From Marinimicrococcus sp033875255 (GTDB lineage: Bacteria; Pseudomonadota; Alphaproteobacteria; Geminicoccales; Geminicoccaceae): a stretch of 64,000 bases of DNA. Under the pieces are notes generated by a model. It was not told the origin of the DNA and did not search any database. It was given only the letters and a program-made list of their open reading frames with translations. Both the position numbers and the translations under genes were made by a program. Of the stretch, positions 41,562 to 49,910 are shown one piece after another. Position 1 is the first letter of the stretch; each line of letters starts with the position of its first letter. Location of the stretch: contig JAWZSN010000017.1 in NCBI GenBank assembly GCA_033875255.1, positions 68,469 to 132,468 of the forward strand, in the 5' to 3' direction.

Positions 41562-42161
41562 ATGATGAGCCGGCAGGCCCTTCCCCTCGCGATCGCCCTG
41601 AGCCTCGCCGCACCGGCCGCAGCCGGTGCCCAGACAGCCCTCGGCGATGGCGGCGGCAAGGCGCCGATCGAGATCACCGCCGACAATCTGGTGGTCCGCC
41701 AGCAAGAGCAGCTCGCCGTCTTCTCCGGCAACGTCAACGCCGTGCAGGGCGACATGACGCTGCGCGCCGCGGAGCTGCGGGTCTTCTATCTGGAGGATCG
41801 CGGCCCCGAAAAGGACGGTGCGAAGAAAGGCAAGAACAAGAATGGCGACAAGGCGGCGCAGGACGGCGGCGGCCAGCAGAGCATCCGGCGGATCGAGGCC
41901 GAGGGCAGTGTCGTGGTCGATTCCGGCGGGCAGACCGCCAAGGGCGACAACGGCGTCTACGACCCCGCGACCAACGCCGTGACCCTCGACGGTAACGTCG
42001 TTTTAACCCGCGCGGATAATGTCATAAGAGGTGGCCATCTCGTGCTCGACCTCGACACGGGCGTGGCCACCCTGAAGCCCGCGGGCGGCGGGCAGCGCGT
42101 GCGCGCCTTGTTCCAGCCGGAGGCCGGCACGGATCAGGCGCAGGCGAAACAGGAGAGGTAG
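41562..42161 (+). CDS. lptA: LPS transport periplasmic protein LptA
   Basis: 199 residues. Signal peptide LPLAIALSLAAPAAAGAQ, then an OstA/LptA domain starting PIEITADNLVVRQQEQLAVFSGNV and continuing IRRIEAEGSVVVDSGGQTAKGD, GVYDPATNAVTLDGNVVLTR. A lysine/asparagine-rich insert (KDGAKKGKNKNGDK) sits in the middle of the domain. LptA bridges lipopolysaccharide across the periplasm. It follows kdsD by 36 bases; the usual lptC is missing between them. Confidence 0.92.
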   Translation: MMSRQALPLAIALSLAAPAAAGAQTALGDGGGKAPIEITADNLVVRQQEQLAVFSGNVNAVQGDMTLRAAELRVFYLEDRGPEKDGAKKGKNKNGDKAAQDGGGQQSIRRIEAEGSVVVDSGGQTAKGDNGVYDPATNAVTLDGNVVLTRADNVIRGGHLVLDLDTGVATLKPAGGGQRVRALFQPEAGTDQAQAKQER

Positions 42162-42165
42162 CGCC

Positions 42166-42975
42166 GTGGCTCTGGGCCAGGATGTTTCCGCGGACGCAGC
42201 GCCGGTCGTCGAGCTGCGGTCGCGCCGCGAGCGGCGCCAGGCCGCGCTGCCTCAGGCAAGTCTCTCGGCCCACAACATCCGCAAGCAGTACCGGGGCCGG
42301 CCGGTGCTCCACGACGTCAGCCTGCACATGGAGCCGGGCGAGGCCGTGGGCCTGCTGGGCCCCAACGGCGCCGGCAAGACCACCTCCTTTTATATCATCA
42401 CCGGCCTGGTCCAGCCCGACGGTGGCCAGGTGCTGGTCGACGGTGCCGATGCCACCCGCATGCCGATGTACCGGCGCGCCCGCCTCGGCGTCGGCTATCT
42501 ACCCCAGGAAGCCTCCATTTTCCGCGGCCTCACGGTCGAGGAGAACCTTCTGGCGGTGCTCGAGCTGCATGAGCCGAACCGGCGCCGGCGACGCGAGCGG
42601 CTCGACGAGCTGCTCGAGGATTTCGGCCTCACGGCGCTGCGCAAGGCCTCGGCCCTGTCGCTTTCGGGCGGCGAGCGCCGGCGCGTCGAGATTGCCCGGG
42701 CGCTGGCCTCCAACCCTCGCTACATGCTCCTCGACGAGCCGCTGGCCGGCATCGACCCGATCAATGTCGGCGAGATCCGCGAGCTGGTGCGCCACCTCAA
42801 GGAACGCGGCATCGGGGTGCTGATTACCGATCACAATGTGCGTGACACGCTGGAGATCATCGACCGCGCCTACATTCTCCATGACGGACGGGTGCTGCGC
42901 GAAGGGCTGCCGGCCGAAATCGTGGCCGACCCCACCGTGCGCCAGGTCTATCTCGGGGAACGCTTCAGCCTTTGA
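42166..42975 (+). CDS. lptB: LPS export ABC transporter ATP-binding protein LptB
   Basis: 269 residues. An N-terminal extension of about 30 residues precedes the ABC domain. Walker A is GPNGAGKTT, the signature LSGGERRRVEIARAL, Walker B YMLLDEPLAGIDP and the H-loop ITDHNVRDTLEI, followed by the LptB C-terminus (VRQVYLGERFSL). It powers lipopolysaccharide extraction with LptF/G, which are not in the window. Four bases after lptA. Confidence 0.97.
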   Translation: MALGQDVSADAAPVVELRSRRERRQAALPQASLSAHNIRKQYRGRPVLHDVSLHMEPGEAVGLLGPNGAGKTTSFYIITGLVQPDGGQVLVDGADATRMPMYRRARLGVGYLPQEASIFRGLTVEENLLAVLELHEPNRRRRRERLDELLEDFGLTALRKASALSLSGGERRRVEIARALASNPRYMLLDEPLAGIDPINVGEIRELVRHLKERGIGVLITDHNVRDTLEIIDRAYILHDGRVLREGLPAEIVADPTVRQVYLGERFSL

Positions 42976-42990
42976 GGCGGAGCAACGCCG

Positions 42991-44430
42991 ATGTCCCTGG
43001 CACTTCGCCTCGACGTCCGCCAGAGCCAGAGCCTGGTGCTCACGCCGCAGCTGCAGCAGGCGATCCGGCTGCTGCAGCTCTCCAATATCGAGCTCGCCTC
43101 GGTGGTCGAGCGCGAGCTGAGCGAGAACCCGTTCCTCGAGCGCGCCGAACGGTCTGGCACGGCGGGTCGGCAGGAGCGGGAGCGCCCGCTGAGCGGCGCG
43201 CCGGCTCTGGCGCCGGGCGGCGGCGATGGCGCCGAGAGCGGCTGGTCGCCGCCGGCCCAGCCGGCGGCCGCCGACCAGCGGCTCCAGGTATCGCGCGCGG
43301 CGGGCGGCGAGCAGCCGGCCTCGCCCGACTCCTACCTCGCCGCCCCGACCAGCCTCGCCGAGCACCTGGCGAGGCAGCTGGCCGGCATGGCGCTGCCGCC
43401 GGGGGTCCGCGAAGCGGCCCTGGCGCTGGCTGCCAGCCTCGACGAGGACGGCTATCTGCGCGAGGCCGACGACGAGCTCGCCGGTCAGCTGGGGATCAAT
43501 CGTGAGCGCGTCGCGGCGGCCCGTGCCGCTCTCCTCGCGTGCGAGCCTGCCGGGCTCGGCGCCCGCGATCTGGCGCAATGCCTGGCGGCCCAGCTACGCG
43601 AGCAGGACCGGCTCGATCCGATGATGCAGCTGCTGCTCGACAATCTGCCGCTAGTGGCGCGCGCCGACCTCGCGGGGTTGCAGCGCGCCTGCGCCGCCGA
43701 GCTCGAGGACGTGCGCGAGATGATCGCCGAGATCAAGCGCCTCGACCCGCGCCCCGGCCGCTCCTTCACCCCGCTTGAGCCTCTCGCGGCGATCCCCGAC
43801 CTGCTGGCCGCACGCACCGGGCGCGGAAACTGGCGGGTCGAGATCAACCAGGCGACCCTGCCGCGGGTTCTTGTCGACCGCGACTATTACGCCTCGATCT
43901 CGAGCCGCTGCACCGACCGGGCCGCCCGCGACTATGCGAGCGAGCGCTGGCAGGCTGCCAACTGGCTCGCCAAGGCGCTCGACCAGCGGGCGCGGACCCT
44001 GCTCAAGGTCGGCCGCGCCATCTTCACCCGGCAGATCGACTTTCTCGAGCACGGGCCCCGGCATCTTCGCCCGCTGGTGCTGCGCACGATTGCCGAGGCC
44101 ACCGGGCTCCACGAGAGCACGGTGAGCAGGGCCACCGCCGACAAGCACGCCGCCACCCCGCACGGAACGGTGCCGCTGCGCTACTTCTTCACCACCGCGA
44201 TCGCCGGAACGGGCGACGGCGAGACCCACAGCGCCGAGGTCATCCGTCAGCAGATCCGCCGGCTGATCGAGCAGGAGGAACCCGAGAACGTGCTCTCCGA
44301 CGACCAGATCGTCGCCATCCTGAAGGAAGGCGGCGTCGCCATCGCCCGGCGAACGGTAGCCAAGTACCGTGAGTCCCTGGCAATTCCCTCCTCGGTCCAG
44401 CGCCGACGATCAAAGGCCCTGATGCTATGA
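42991..44430 (+). CDS. rpoN: RNA polymerase sigma-54 factor
   Basis: 479 residues. Region I begins LALRLDVRQSQSLVLTPQLQQAI with glutamine-rich activator-contact sequence, followed by an acidic/variable linker, the core-binding domain (YLREADDELAGQLG onward), the HTH (ATGLHESTVSRATADKHAATP) and the RpoN box ARRTVAKYRE at about 452-461. It directs nitrogen and other activator-dependent promoters. It follows lptB by 15 bases; this link is conserved in proteobacteria. Confidence 0.97.
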   Translation: MSLALRLDVRQSQSLVLTPQLQQAIRLLQLSNIELASVVERELSENPFLERAERSGTAGRQERERPLSGAPALAPGGGDGAESGWSPPAQPAAADQRLQVSRAAGGEQPASPDSYLAAPTSLAEHLARQLAGMALPPGVREAALALAASLDEDGYLREADDELAGQLGINRERVAAARAALLACEPAGLGARDLAQCLAAQLREQDRLDPMMQLLLDNLPLVARADLAGLQRACAAELEDVREMIAEIKRLDPRPGRSFTPLEPLAAIPDLLAARTGRGNWRVEINQATLPRVLVDRDYYASISSRCTDRAARDYASERWQAANWLAKALDQRARTLLKVGRAIFTRQIDFLEHGPRHLRPLVLRTIAEATGLHESTVSRATADKHAATPHGTVPLRYFFTTAIAGTGDGETHSAEVIRQQIRRLIEQEEPENVLSDDQIVAILKEGGVAIARRTVAKYRESLAIPSSVQRRRSKALML

Positions 44431-44457
44431 CTGTCATCCTCACGAGCCGCAGCACTG

Positions 44458-44486
44458 CCCCTGGCGGCCGCCGTGGCGGCCGGGGA
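44458..44486 (+). promoter_or_regulatory. Hairpin covering the ptsN ribosome site
   Basis: Between rpoN and ptsN, GGCCGCC / GGCGGCC arms inside CCCC / GGGG form a very GC-rich hairpin. GGGGA at 44482-44486, eight bases before ATG 44495, is the only plausible ptsN ribosome site, and its G-run is in the 3' arm. Confidence 0.5.
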
Positions 44487-44494
44487 CGCCGTCC

Positions 44495-44953
44495 ATGATC
44501 GATCTCGCCGACCTGCTCACGCCCGAGCGCGTGCTGCTGGAGCTGCGCGGCGGCAGCAAGCGCCAGGTGCTCCAGACCCTGTCGACCGCCGCCAGCGAGG
44601 CCACTGGCGTCGACGCCGAGCAGATCCTGGAAGCGCTGCAGCAGCGCGAGAAGCTGGGCACCACCGGGCTCGGCGAGGGAATCGCCATACCGCACGCCAA
44701 GATCGACGAGCTGCCGGCCCTGGTCGGCTTCTTCGCGCGGCTCGCCAAGCCCGTCGATTTCGACGCGCTCGACGACGAGCCGGTCGATCTGGTGTTCTTG
44801 CTGCTGGCACCGGAGGAGGCCGGCGCCGACCATCTCAAGGCCCTGGCCCGCATCGCGCGGATCCTGCGCGATCCCGAGCTGTGCGCTGCCCTGCGCCGCG
44901 AGAGCGACCCGCGCAAGGTGCTTGAGCTGCTCTGCGGCCGCGCCGGCGGCTGA
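44495..44953 (+). CDS. ptsN: Nitrogen-PTS EIIA protein PtsN
   Basis: 152 residues, a single EIIA(Ntr) domain. The phosphorylated histidine is His67 in GEGIAIPHAK; LDDEPVDLVFLLLAPEEAGADHLKALARIARIL is typical. The protein senses nitrogen/carbon status and controls potassium transport and other targets. The hpf gene that normally separates rpoN and ptsN is absent; only 64 bases lie between them. Confidence 0.95.
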   Translation: MIDLADLLTPERVLLELRGGSKRQVLQTLSTAASEATGVDAEQILEALQQREKLGTTGLGEGIAIPHAKIDELPALVGFFARLAKPVDFDALDDEPVDLVFLLLAPEEAGADHLKALARIARILRDPELCAALRRESDPRKVLELLCGRAGG

Positions 44954-44954
44954 C

Positions 44955-45392
44955 ATGCCCAAGGCAACGCCCGCCCCCGTCCTGCGGCACGCGACCTGCG
45001 TCGCGTGGCTGGAGCACGGCCTGCTGCTGTGCGGACCCTCCGGTAGCGGGAAGTCCGAGCTCGCTTTGCGGCTCATGGAGGCCGGCGCCCTGCTGGTGGC
45101 CGACGACCAGGTGTTGATCGAGCGCCGCGGCGACAGGCTCCATGCCCGCGCGCCGGCCCTCCCCGGCCATATCGAGCTGCGCGGCCAGGGCGTCTACCGG
45201 GTGGCGTGGCGTGCAGAGACCGTGCTGCACCTGGCGGTCTACCTTGAGCACGAAGGATACGCCGAGCGCTTGCCGGAGCCGCGCATCGACACCATCCTTG
45301 GCGCCGGACTGCCGGCCGTCGGGCTCGACCCGCGGCCGGCGTCCGCCGTTGCGCGCCTGCGCATCGTGCTAACCGGAACGCGGGTCGCCTGA
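44955..45392 (+). CDS. hprK: HPr kinase/phosphorylase, short alphaproteobacterial form
   Basis: 145 residues, only the C-terminal catalytic domain; the N-terminal domain of Firmicute HprK is missing, as usual in alphaproteobacteria. P-loop GPSGSGKS at 27-34, then LLVADDQVLIERRGDRL and the HprK signature region GHIELRGQGVYRV. It phosphorylates HPr on Ser46, linking PTS state to gene control. It starts one base after the ptsN stop. Confidence 0.93.
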   Translation: MPKATPAPVLRHATCVAWLEHGLLLCGPSGSGKSELALRLMEAGALLVADDQVLIERRGDRLHARAPALPGHIELRGQGVYRVAWRAETVLHLAVYLEHEGYAERLPEPRIDTILGAGLPAVGLDPRPASAVARLRIVLTGTRVA

Positions 45393-45397
45393 ACAGG

Positions 45398-46261
45398 ATG
45401 AGCAGTATCGTCATCGTCACCGGCATGTCGGGCGCAGGGCGCACCTCCTGCCTGAAGGCGCTCGAGGACGCCGGCTATGAGGCCGTCGACAATCTGCCCT
45501 TCCAGCTTCTCCTGCGCCTGCTCGACAGCGGCACGGAGCCGGAGCGGCCGCTGGCTATCGGCATCGACAGCCGCACCCGGGGCCTCGGTCCCGAGGAGCT
45601 GGTCACGGCCCTGGCCCGCTGGCGCGAGGCCGGGCACGCCATCACGCTGCTGTTCTTCGAGTGCGACGACGAGACCCTCCAGCGGCGCTTCACCGAGACC
45701 CGGCGCCGTCATCCCATGGCCCCGGACCGCCGGGTCAGCGACGGGATCGACCGCGAGCGCCTGTTCCTCGCGCCGGTCAAGGCAGCGGCCGATCTGCTCT
45801 ACGACAGCAGCGAGACCTCGCTCGCCGACCTGCGCCGCTGGATCGCCGGCCAGTTCGGCACGACGGAGGGCGGGCCGCTCTCCGTGACGGTGGAATCCTT
45901 CGCGTTCCGCAACGGCCTGCCGCGCGAGGCCGACCTGGTCTTCGACATGCGCTTCCTGCGCAACCCGCATTACGTGGACGCGCTGCGCCCCCACACCGGG
46001 CTCGATGACGATGTCCAGGAGTATATCCGCGGTGACCAGGACTATGCCGGCACCATGGAGCGGCTGGAGGGGCTCATCCTGCCTTTGTTGCCTCGCTATC
46101 AGGCCGAGGGTAAGAGCTACCTCACGATCGCGATCGGCTGCACCGGCGGCAAGCACCGCTCGGTGTTCGTGACCGAGCAGCTCGGCCTGCGCCTGCGCAG
46201 GCAGGGCTGGAACGCGACAACCGTCCACCGCGACATGCCGCGCGGTGGCAGCTCGGGCTAG
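45398..46261 (+). CDS. rapZ: RNase adapter protein RapZ
   Basis: 287 residues. N-terminal P-loop GMSGAGRT at 8-15, then YEAVDNLPFQLL, LFFECDDETLQRRFTETRRRHP and the C-terminal TIAIGCTGGKHRSVFVTEQL. In enterics RapZ senses glucosamine-6-phosphate and guides RNase E; in alphaproteobacteria its role is less clear. Five bases after hprK, in the PTS block. Confidence 0.96.
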   Translation: MSSIVIVTGMSGAGRTSCLKALEDAGYEAVDNLPFQLLLRLLDSGTEPERPLAIGIDSRTRGLGPEELVTALARWREAGHAITLLFFECDDETLQRRFTETRRRHPMAPDRRVSDGIDRERLFLAPVKAAADLLYDSSETSLADLRRWIAGQFGTTEGGPLSVTVESFAFRNGLPREADLVFDMRFLRNPHYVDALRPHTGLDDDVQEYIRGDQDYAGTMERLEGLILPLLPRYQAEGKSYLTIAIGCTGGKHRSVFVTEQLGLRLRRQGWNATTVHRDMPRGGSSG

Positions 46262-46274
46262 GGCGGGAAATTTC

Positions 46275-46682
46275 ATGATCGGTCTTGTGCTCGTCACCCA
46301 CGGCCGGCTCGCCGAGGAATTCTGCGCGGCCCTGGAGCATGTCGTGGGACCCCAGGAACAGATCCGGCCGATCTCCATCGCCGCCGACGACGATATCGAG
46401 CAGCGCCGCGCCGACATCATCGAGGCGGTGCGCGCGGTGGACAGCGGCGATGGCGTGGCGATCCTCACCGACATGTTCGGCGGCACCCCCTCCAACCTCG
46501 CCATCTCCACCATGGACCGGCCGGGCGTCGAGGTGATCGCCGGCGTCAACCTGCCGATGCTCATCAAGCTCGCCACCGTGCGCGAGGGCGAGAAGCTGCC
46601 GCAGGCGGTAGCAGCGGCCCAGGAAGCCGGCCGCAAATACATCAACGTCGCGAGCCAGCTGCTCGTCGTCGACAAGGAGTGA
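46275..46682 (+). CDS. PTS EIIA component, mannose/fructose (ManX-like) type
   Basis: 135 residues. The phosphoryl-accepting histidine is His9 in GLVLVTHGRLAEEF; ILTDMFGGTPSNLAISTM and GVNLPMLIKLATVRE are the EIIA(Man) signatures. No EIIB or EIIC gene is near, so it is a regulatory rather than sugar-transport EIIA. The start ATG 46275 lies 13 bases after rapZ. Confidence 0.94.
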   Translation: MIGLVLVTHGRLAEEFCAALEHVVGPQEQIRPISIAADDDIEQRRADIIEAVRAVDSGDGVAILTDMFGGTPSNLAISTMDRPGVEVIAGVNLPMLIKLATVREGEKLPQAVAAAQEAGRKYINVASQLLVVDKE

Positions 46683-46689
46683 GCGGCGG

Positions 46690-46956
46690 GTGGGGGCGCT
46701 CGAGGTCACCATCGTCAACCGGCGCGGCCTGCACGCCCGTGCCGCGGCCAAGTTCGTCAAGCAGGCCGAGCACTTCGCCGCGCGCGTGAGCGTCACCAAG
46801 GACGACATGACCGTGACCGGCACGTCGATCCTGGGGCTCATGATGCTGGCTGCCGGCACCGGCACGGTGCTGCGCCTCGAGGCCGAGGGTGGCGACGCCG
46901 AGGCGGCGCTGGCGGCCCTGGCCGACCTGGTGCGGCGCGGCTTCGACGAGGTCTGA
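46690..46956 (+). CDS. ptsH: Phosphocarrier protein HPr
   Basis: 88 residues. Both regulatory sites are at the classic positions: His15 in RRGLHARAAAKFV (Enzyme I phosphorylation) and Ser46 in GTSILGLMMLAA (HprK phosphorylation). It starts with GTG 46690, seven bases after the EIIA gene. Enzyme I (PtsP) is not in the window. Confidence 0.96.
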   Translation: MGALEVTIVNRRGLHARAAAKFVKQAEHFAARVSVTKDDMTVTGTSILGLMMLAAGTGTVLRLEAEGGDAEAALAALADLVRRGFDEV

Positions 46957-46965
46957 GCGGCTCCC

Positions 46966-46985
46966 GGGCGGCTCGCTTGCCGCCC
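46966..46985 (+). terminator. Hairpin between HPr and ahcY
   Basis: GGGCGG / CCGCCC with an eight-base loop, ten bases after the HPr stop. A C-rich rather than T-rich tract follows, so it is an attenuating hairpin at most. Confidence 0.35.
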
Positions 46986-47035
46986 GCCCTCCCCCCATGC
47001 TTAAAGCCCAGACAAAGACTGGAAGAGAGATACCG

Positions 47036-48436
47036 ATGAGCGAGTTCAAGGACTATCGCGTCGCCGATCTGTCGCTGGCCGACTGGGGCCGCAAGGAGAT
47101 CGCGATCGCCGAGACCGAGATGCCGGGTCTGATGGCGGTGCGCGAGGAGTACGGCGCGCGGCAGCCGCTCAAGGGCGCCAGGATCGCCGGCAGCCTGCAC
47201 ATGACCATCCAGACGGCGGTGCTCATCGAGACCCTGACCGCGCTGGGCGCGGAGGTGCGCTGGGCGTCGTGCAACATCTTCTCGACCCAGGACCACGCCG
47301 CAGCCGCCATCGCCGCCGCCGGCATCCCGGTCTTCGCCTACAAGGGCGAGAGCCTCGAGGAGTACTGGGACTACGCCCACAAGATCTTCGAGTGGGGCGA
47401 CGGCGGCGCGCCCAACATGATCCTCGACGACGGCGGCGACGCCACCGTGCTGGTCCATCTGGGCCTCAAGGCCGAGAGCGATACCTCGGTGCTCGACAAT
47501 CCGGGCAACGAGGAGGAGGAGGTCCTCTTCGCCGCCATCAAGAAGCGCCTCGCCGCCCAGCCCGGCTGGTACCGGAAGATGGCCGAGAGCATCAAGGGCG
47601 TGACCGAGGAGACCACCACCGGCGTCCACCGCCTCTACGAGATGCAAAAGCGCGGCGAGCTGCTGTTCCCGGCGATCAACGTCAACGACAGCGTCACCAA
47701 GTCGAAGTTCGACAATCTCTACGGCTGCCGCGAGAGCCTGGTCGACGGAATCCGCCGCGCCACCGACGTGATGATGGCCGGCAAGGTCGCCGTGGTGTGC
47801 GGCTTCGGCGACGTGGGCAAGGGCTCGGCCGCCTCGCTGCGCAATGCCGGCGCCCGCGTCCTGGTCACCGAGATCGACCCGATCTGCGCGCTGCAGGCCG
47901 CCATGGAAGGCTACGAGGTCGTCACCATGGACGACGCGGCCCCGCGCGGCGACATCTTCGTCACCGCCACCGGCAATGTCGACGTCATCACCGTCGAGCA
48001 CATGCGGGCGATGAAGGATCGGGCCATCGTCTGCAACATCGGCCACTTCGACAGCGAGATCCAGATCGGCGGCCTGCGCAACTACAAGTGGGTCAACATC
48101 AAGCCGCAGGTCGACGAGATCGAGTTCCCCAGCGGCCGCCGGGTGATCCTGCTGGCCGAGGGGCGGCTCGTGAACCTGGGCTGCGCCACCGGCCACCCGA
48201 GCTTCGTGATGTCGGCCTCGTTCACCAACCAGACGCTGGGCCAGATCGAGCTCTGGAACAACGAGGGCCGCTACGAGAACAAGGTCTACACCCTGCCCAA
48301 GCACCTGGACGAGAAGGTGGCGGCCCTGCATCTCGAGAAGATCGGCGTGAAGCTCACGAAGCTCACCGAGAAGCAGGCGAGCTATCTGGGCCTGCCCGCC
48401 CAGGGCCCGTTCAAGCCCGACCACTACCGCTACTGA
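47036..48436 (+). CDS. ahcY: Adenosylhomocysteinase
   Basis: Hydrolyses S-adenosylhomocysteine to adenosine and homocysteine, NAD-bound. 466 residues. SLHMTIQTAVLIETLTALGA, SCNIFSTQDHAAAAIA, the lysine/aspartate catalytic region NVNDSVTKSKFDNLYGCRES and the NAD motif VCGFGDVGKGSAASL are present, with C-terminal KPDHYRY. ATG 47036 has GGAAGAGAG upstream. The 79-base leader does not resemble a SAH riboswitch. It sits after the PTS genes, a common alphaproteobacterial order. Confidence 0.98.
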   Translation: MSEFKDYRVADLSLADWGRKEIAIAETEMPGLMAVREEYGARQPLKGARIAGSLHMTIQTAVLIETLTALGAEVRWASCNIFSTQDHAAAAIAAAGIPVFAYKGESLEEYWDYAHKIFEWGDGGAPNMILDDGGDATVLVHLGLKAESDTSVLDNPGNEEEEVLFAAIKKRLAAQPGWYRKMAESIKGVTEETTTGVHRLYEMQKRGELLFPAINVNDSVTKSKFDNLYGCRESLVDGIRRATDVMMAGKVAVVCGFGDVGKGSAASLRNAGARVLVTEIDPICALQAAMEGYEVVTMDDAAPRGDIFVTATGNVDVITVEHMRAMKDRAIVCNIGHFDSEIQIGGLRNYKWVNIKPQVDEIEFPSGRRVILLAEGRLVNLGCATGHPSFVMSASFTNQTLGQIELWNNEGRYENKVYTLPKHLDEKVAALHLEKIGVKLTKLTEKQASYLGLPAQGPFKPDHYRY

Positions 48437-48459
48437 GCGGCAAAGGGCGCGGGGCGAGC

Positions 48460-48927
48460 ATGGCCGGCACGGTGCTGGTTGTCGAGGATCTCGCGGCAAG
48501 CCGGGCGTTCGCCGCCCGGCTCGCGGCCCTCCTGCGCCCGGGCGATCTGGTCTGCCTCGAAGGCGATCTCGGGGCCGGCAAGAGCGAGCTTGCCCGGGCG
48601 GTGATCCGCGCCCGGGCCGGCGCCCCGATCGAGGTGCCGAGCCCGACCTTCACCCTGGTGCAGCATTACGACCTGCCCGACCTGAAGCTGGCCCATGCCG
48701 ACCTCTACCGGGTGAGCGATCCCGGCGAGGTCGAGGAGCTGGGTCTCGACGAGGTGCTGCGCGAGGGGGCGCTGCTGGTGGAGTGGGCCGAGCGCGCCGG
48801 CGCCGCGCTGCCCGCCGACCGCCTCGTCCTCCGCCTCGAGGCGCCCGATCCCGACCGGCCGGAGCGCCGGCTGCTGACGGTCGAGCCGCCTTCGGGCGAC
48901 GACCGCTTCGCGGCCCTGCTGCCTTGA
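48460..48927 (+). CDS. tsaE: tRNA threonylcarbamoyladenosine biosynthesis ATPase TsaE
   Basis: 155 residues. Walker A LEGDLGAGKSELARAVIRA, then VPSPTFTLVQHYD and HADLYRVSDPGEVEELGLDE with LLVEWAERA, all TsaE hallmarks. It helps the TsaB-TsaD complex make t6A37 in ANN-reading tRNAs. The TGA stop overlaps the TTG start of the next gene. Confidence 0.95.
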   Translation: MAGTVLVVEDLAASRAFAARLAALLRPGDLVCLEGDLGAGKSELARAVIRARAGAPIEVPSPTFTLVQHYDLPDLKLAHADLYRVSDPGEVEELGLDEVLREGALLVEWAERAGAALPADRLVLRLEAPDPDRPERRLLTVEPPSGDDRFAALLP

Positions 48928-49898
48928 GTACCGAGCGGTTCCTGGCCAGGGCGGGCTGGCCCGGCGCCCGCCGCCTGCCGCTCGCCGGCGACGCCTCCGG
49001 CCGCCGTTACGAGCGCGTTTCGGGCGGGGGCCACAGCGTCGTCCTGATGGAAAGCGGCGAGGTTCCGATCGGCCCGTTCCTCGCCATCGCCCGCTGGCTG
49101 CGCGAGGAGGGGATCCATGCGCCGGCCGTGCTCGCCGCCGACGAGCTTCAGGGCCTGGCCCTGCTCGAGGATCTGGGCGACGGGCTGCTCCCCTCGGCGA
49201 TCGAGGGCGGCGCGAGCGAGGCCGAGCTCTACGAGGCGGTGCTGGCGCTCGTCCTGCACATGCAGGCGCGGCCCGCCCCGTCCTTCCTGCCGCCGCTCGA
49301 CGCGCCCGCCCTGCTGGCCCAGCTCGACCTCTTTCTGGAGTTCGCCGTGCCGCTTGTGCCGGCCGGCGAGGCGGAGGCATTCCGGGCGGCATGGCGCGCG
49401 CCGCTGGAGGCTGCCTGCAGCGGGCCGCAGGTCTTCGTCCATCGCGACTTCCACGCCATGAATCTGCTGTGGCTGCCGCGGGAGACCGGGCTTGGCCGGC
49501 TGGGCGTGATCGATTTCCAGGACGCCTTTTGCGGCCCCGCCGCCTACGACGTCGTCTCGCTCCTCCAGGACGCACGGCGCGACGTCGCCCCCGCTGTAGT
49601 GCGCGCATTCCTCCAAGCCTATGCAGAGCGCCGCCCGGTGGCCGACCACGACGCCTTCGCCGCCTCGCTGGCCATTCTGGGCGCGCAACGGGCGATGCGG
49701 ATCCTGGGCGTGTTCGCCCGGCTGGAGCGGCGCGGGCGGACCGGCTATGCCTCGCTCGTGCCCCGGGTGCGGAGGCACCTCGACGCCAATCTGCTTCACC
49801 CCGCCCTTGCCGGGATCCGCGCCTGGTGCGAGCGTCACCTCGCCACCGAAAGGGCCCCCGACCGGCCCGCCGCCGGGACATCCGCCGGGACCAGCTAG
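48924..49898 (+). CDS. amgK: Aminoglycoside-phosphotransferase-fold sugar kinase (AmgK-like)
   Basis: 324 residues. APH fold: LALLEDLGDGLL, the catalytic loop VFVHRDFHAMNLLWL and the metal site GVIDFQDAFCGPAAYDVVSLLQD. In this genomic place the family acts as an anomeric MurNAc/GlcNAc kinase in cell-wall sugar recycling. The start is TTG 48924, four bases inside tsaE (TTGA). The usual partner, a murU-type nucleotidyltransferase, is missing between it and addB, so the recycling role is less certain. Confidence 0.85.
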   Translation: MSTERFLARAGWPGARRLPLAGDASGRRYERVSGGGHSVVLMESGEVPIGPFLAIARWLREEGIHAPAVLAADELQGLALLEDLGDGLLPSAIEGGASEAELYEAVLALVLHMQARPAPSFLPPLDAPALLAQLDLFLEFAVPLVPAGEAEAFRAAWRAPLEAACSGPQVFVHRDFHAMNLLWLPRETGLGRLGVIDFQDAFCGPAAYDVVSLLQDARRDVAPAVVRAFLQAYAERRPVADHDAFAASLAILGAQRAMRILGVFARLERRGRTGYASLVPRVRRHLDANLLHPALAGIRAWCERHLATERAPDRPAAGTSAGTS

Positions 49899-49910
49899 AC
49901 GGGGAGCCGC

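Noticed and set aside
46957..47035. SAH riboswitch before ahcY
   Set aside because: The leader is only 79 bases, with one simple hairpin and none of the conserved SAH-riboswitch core.
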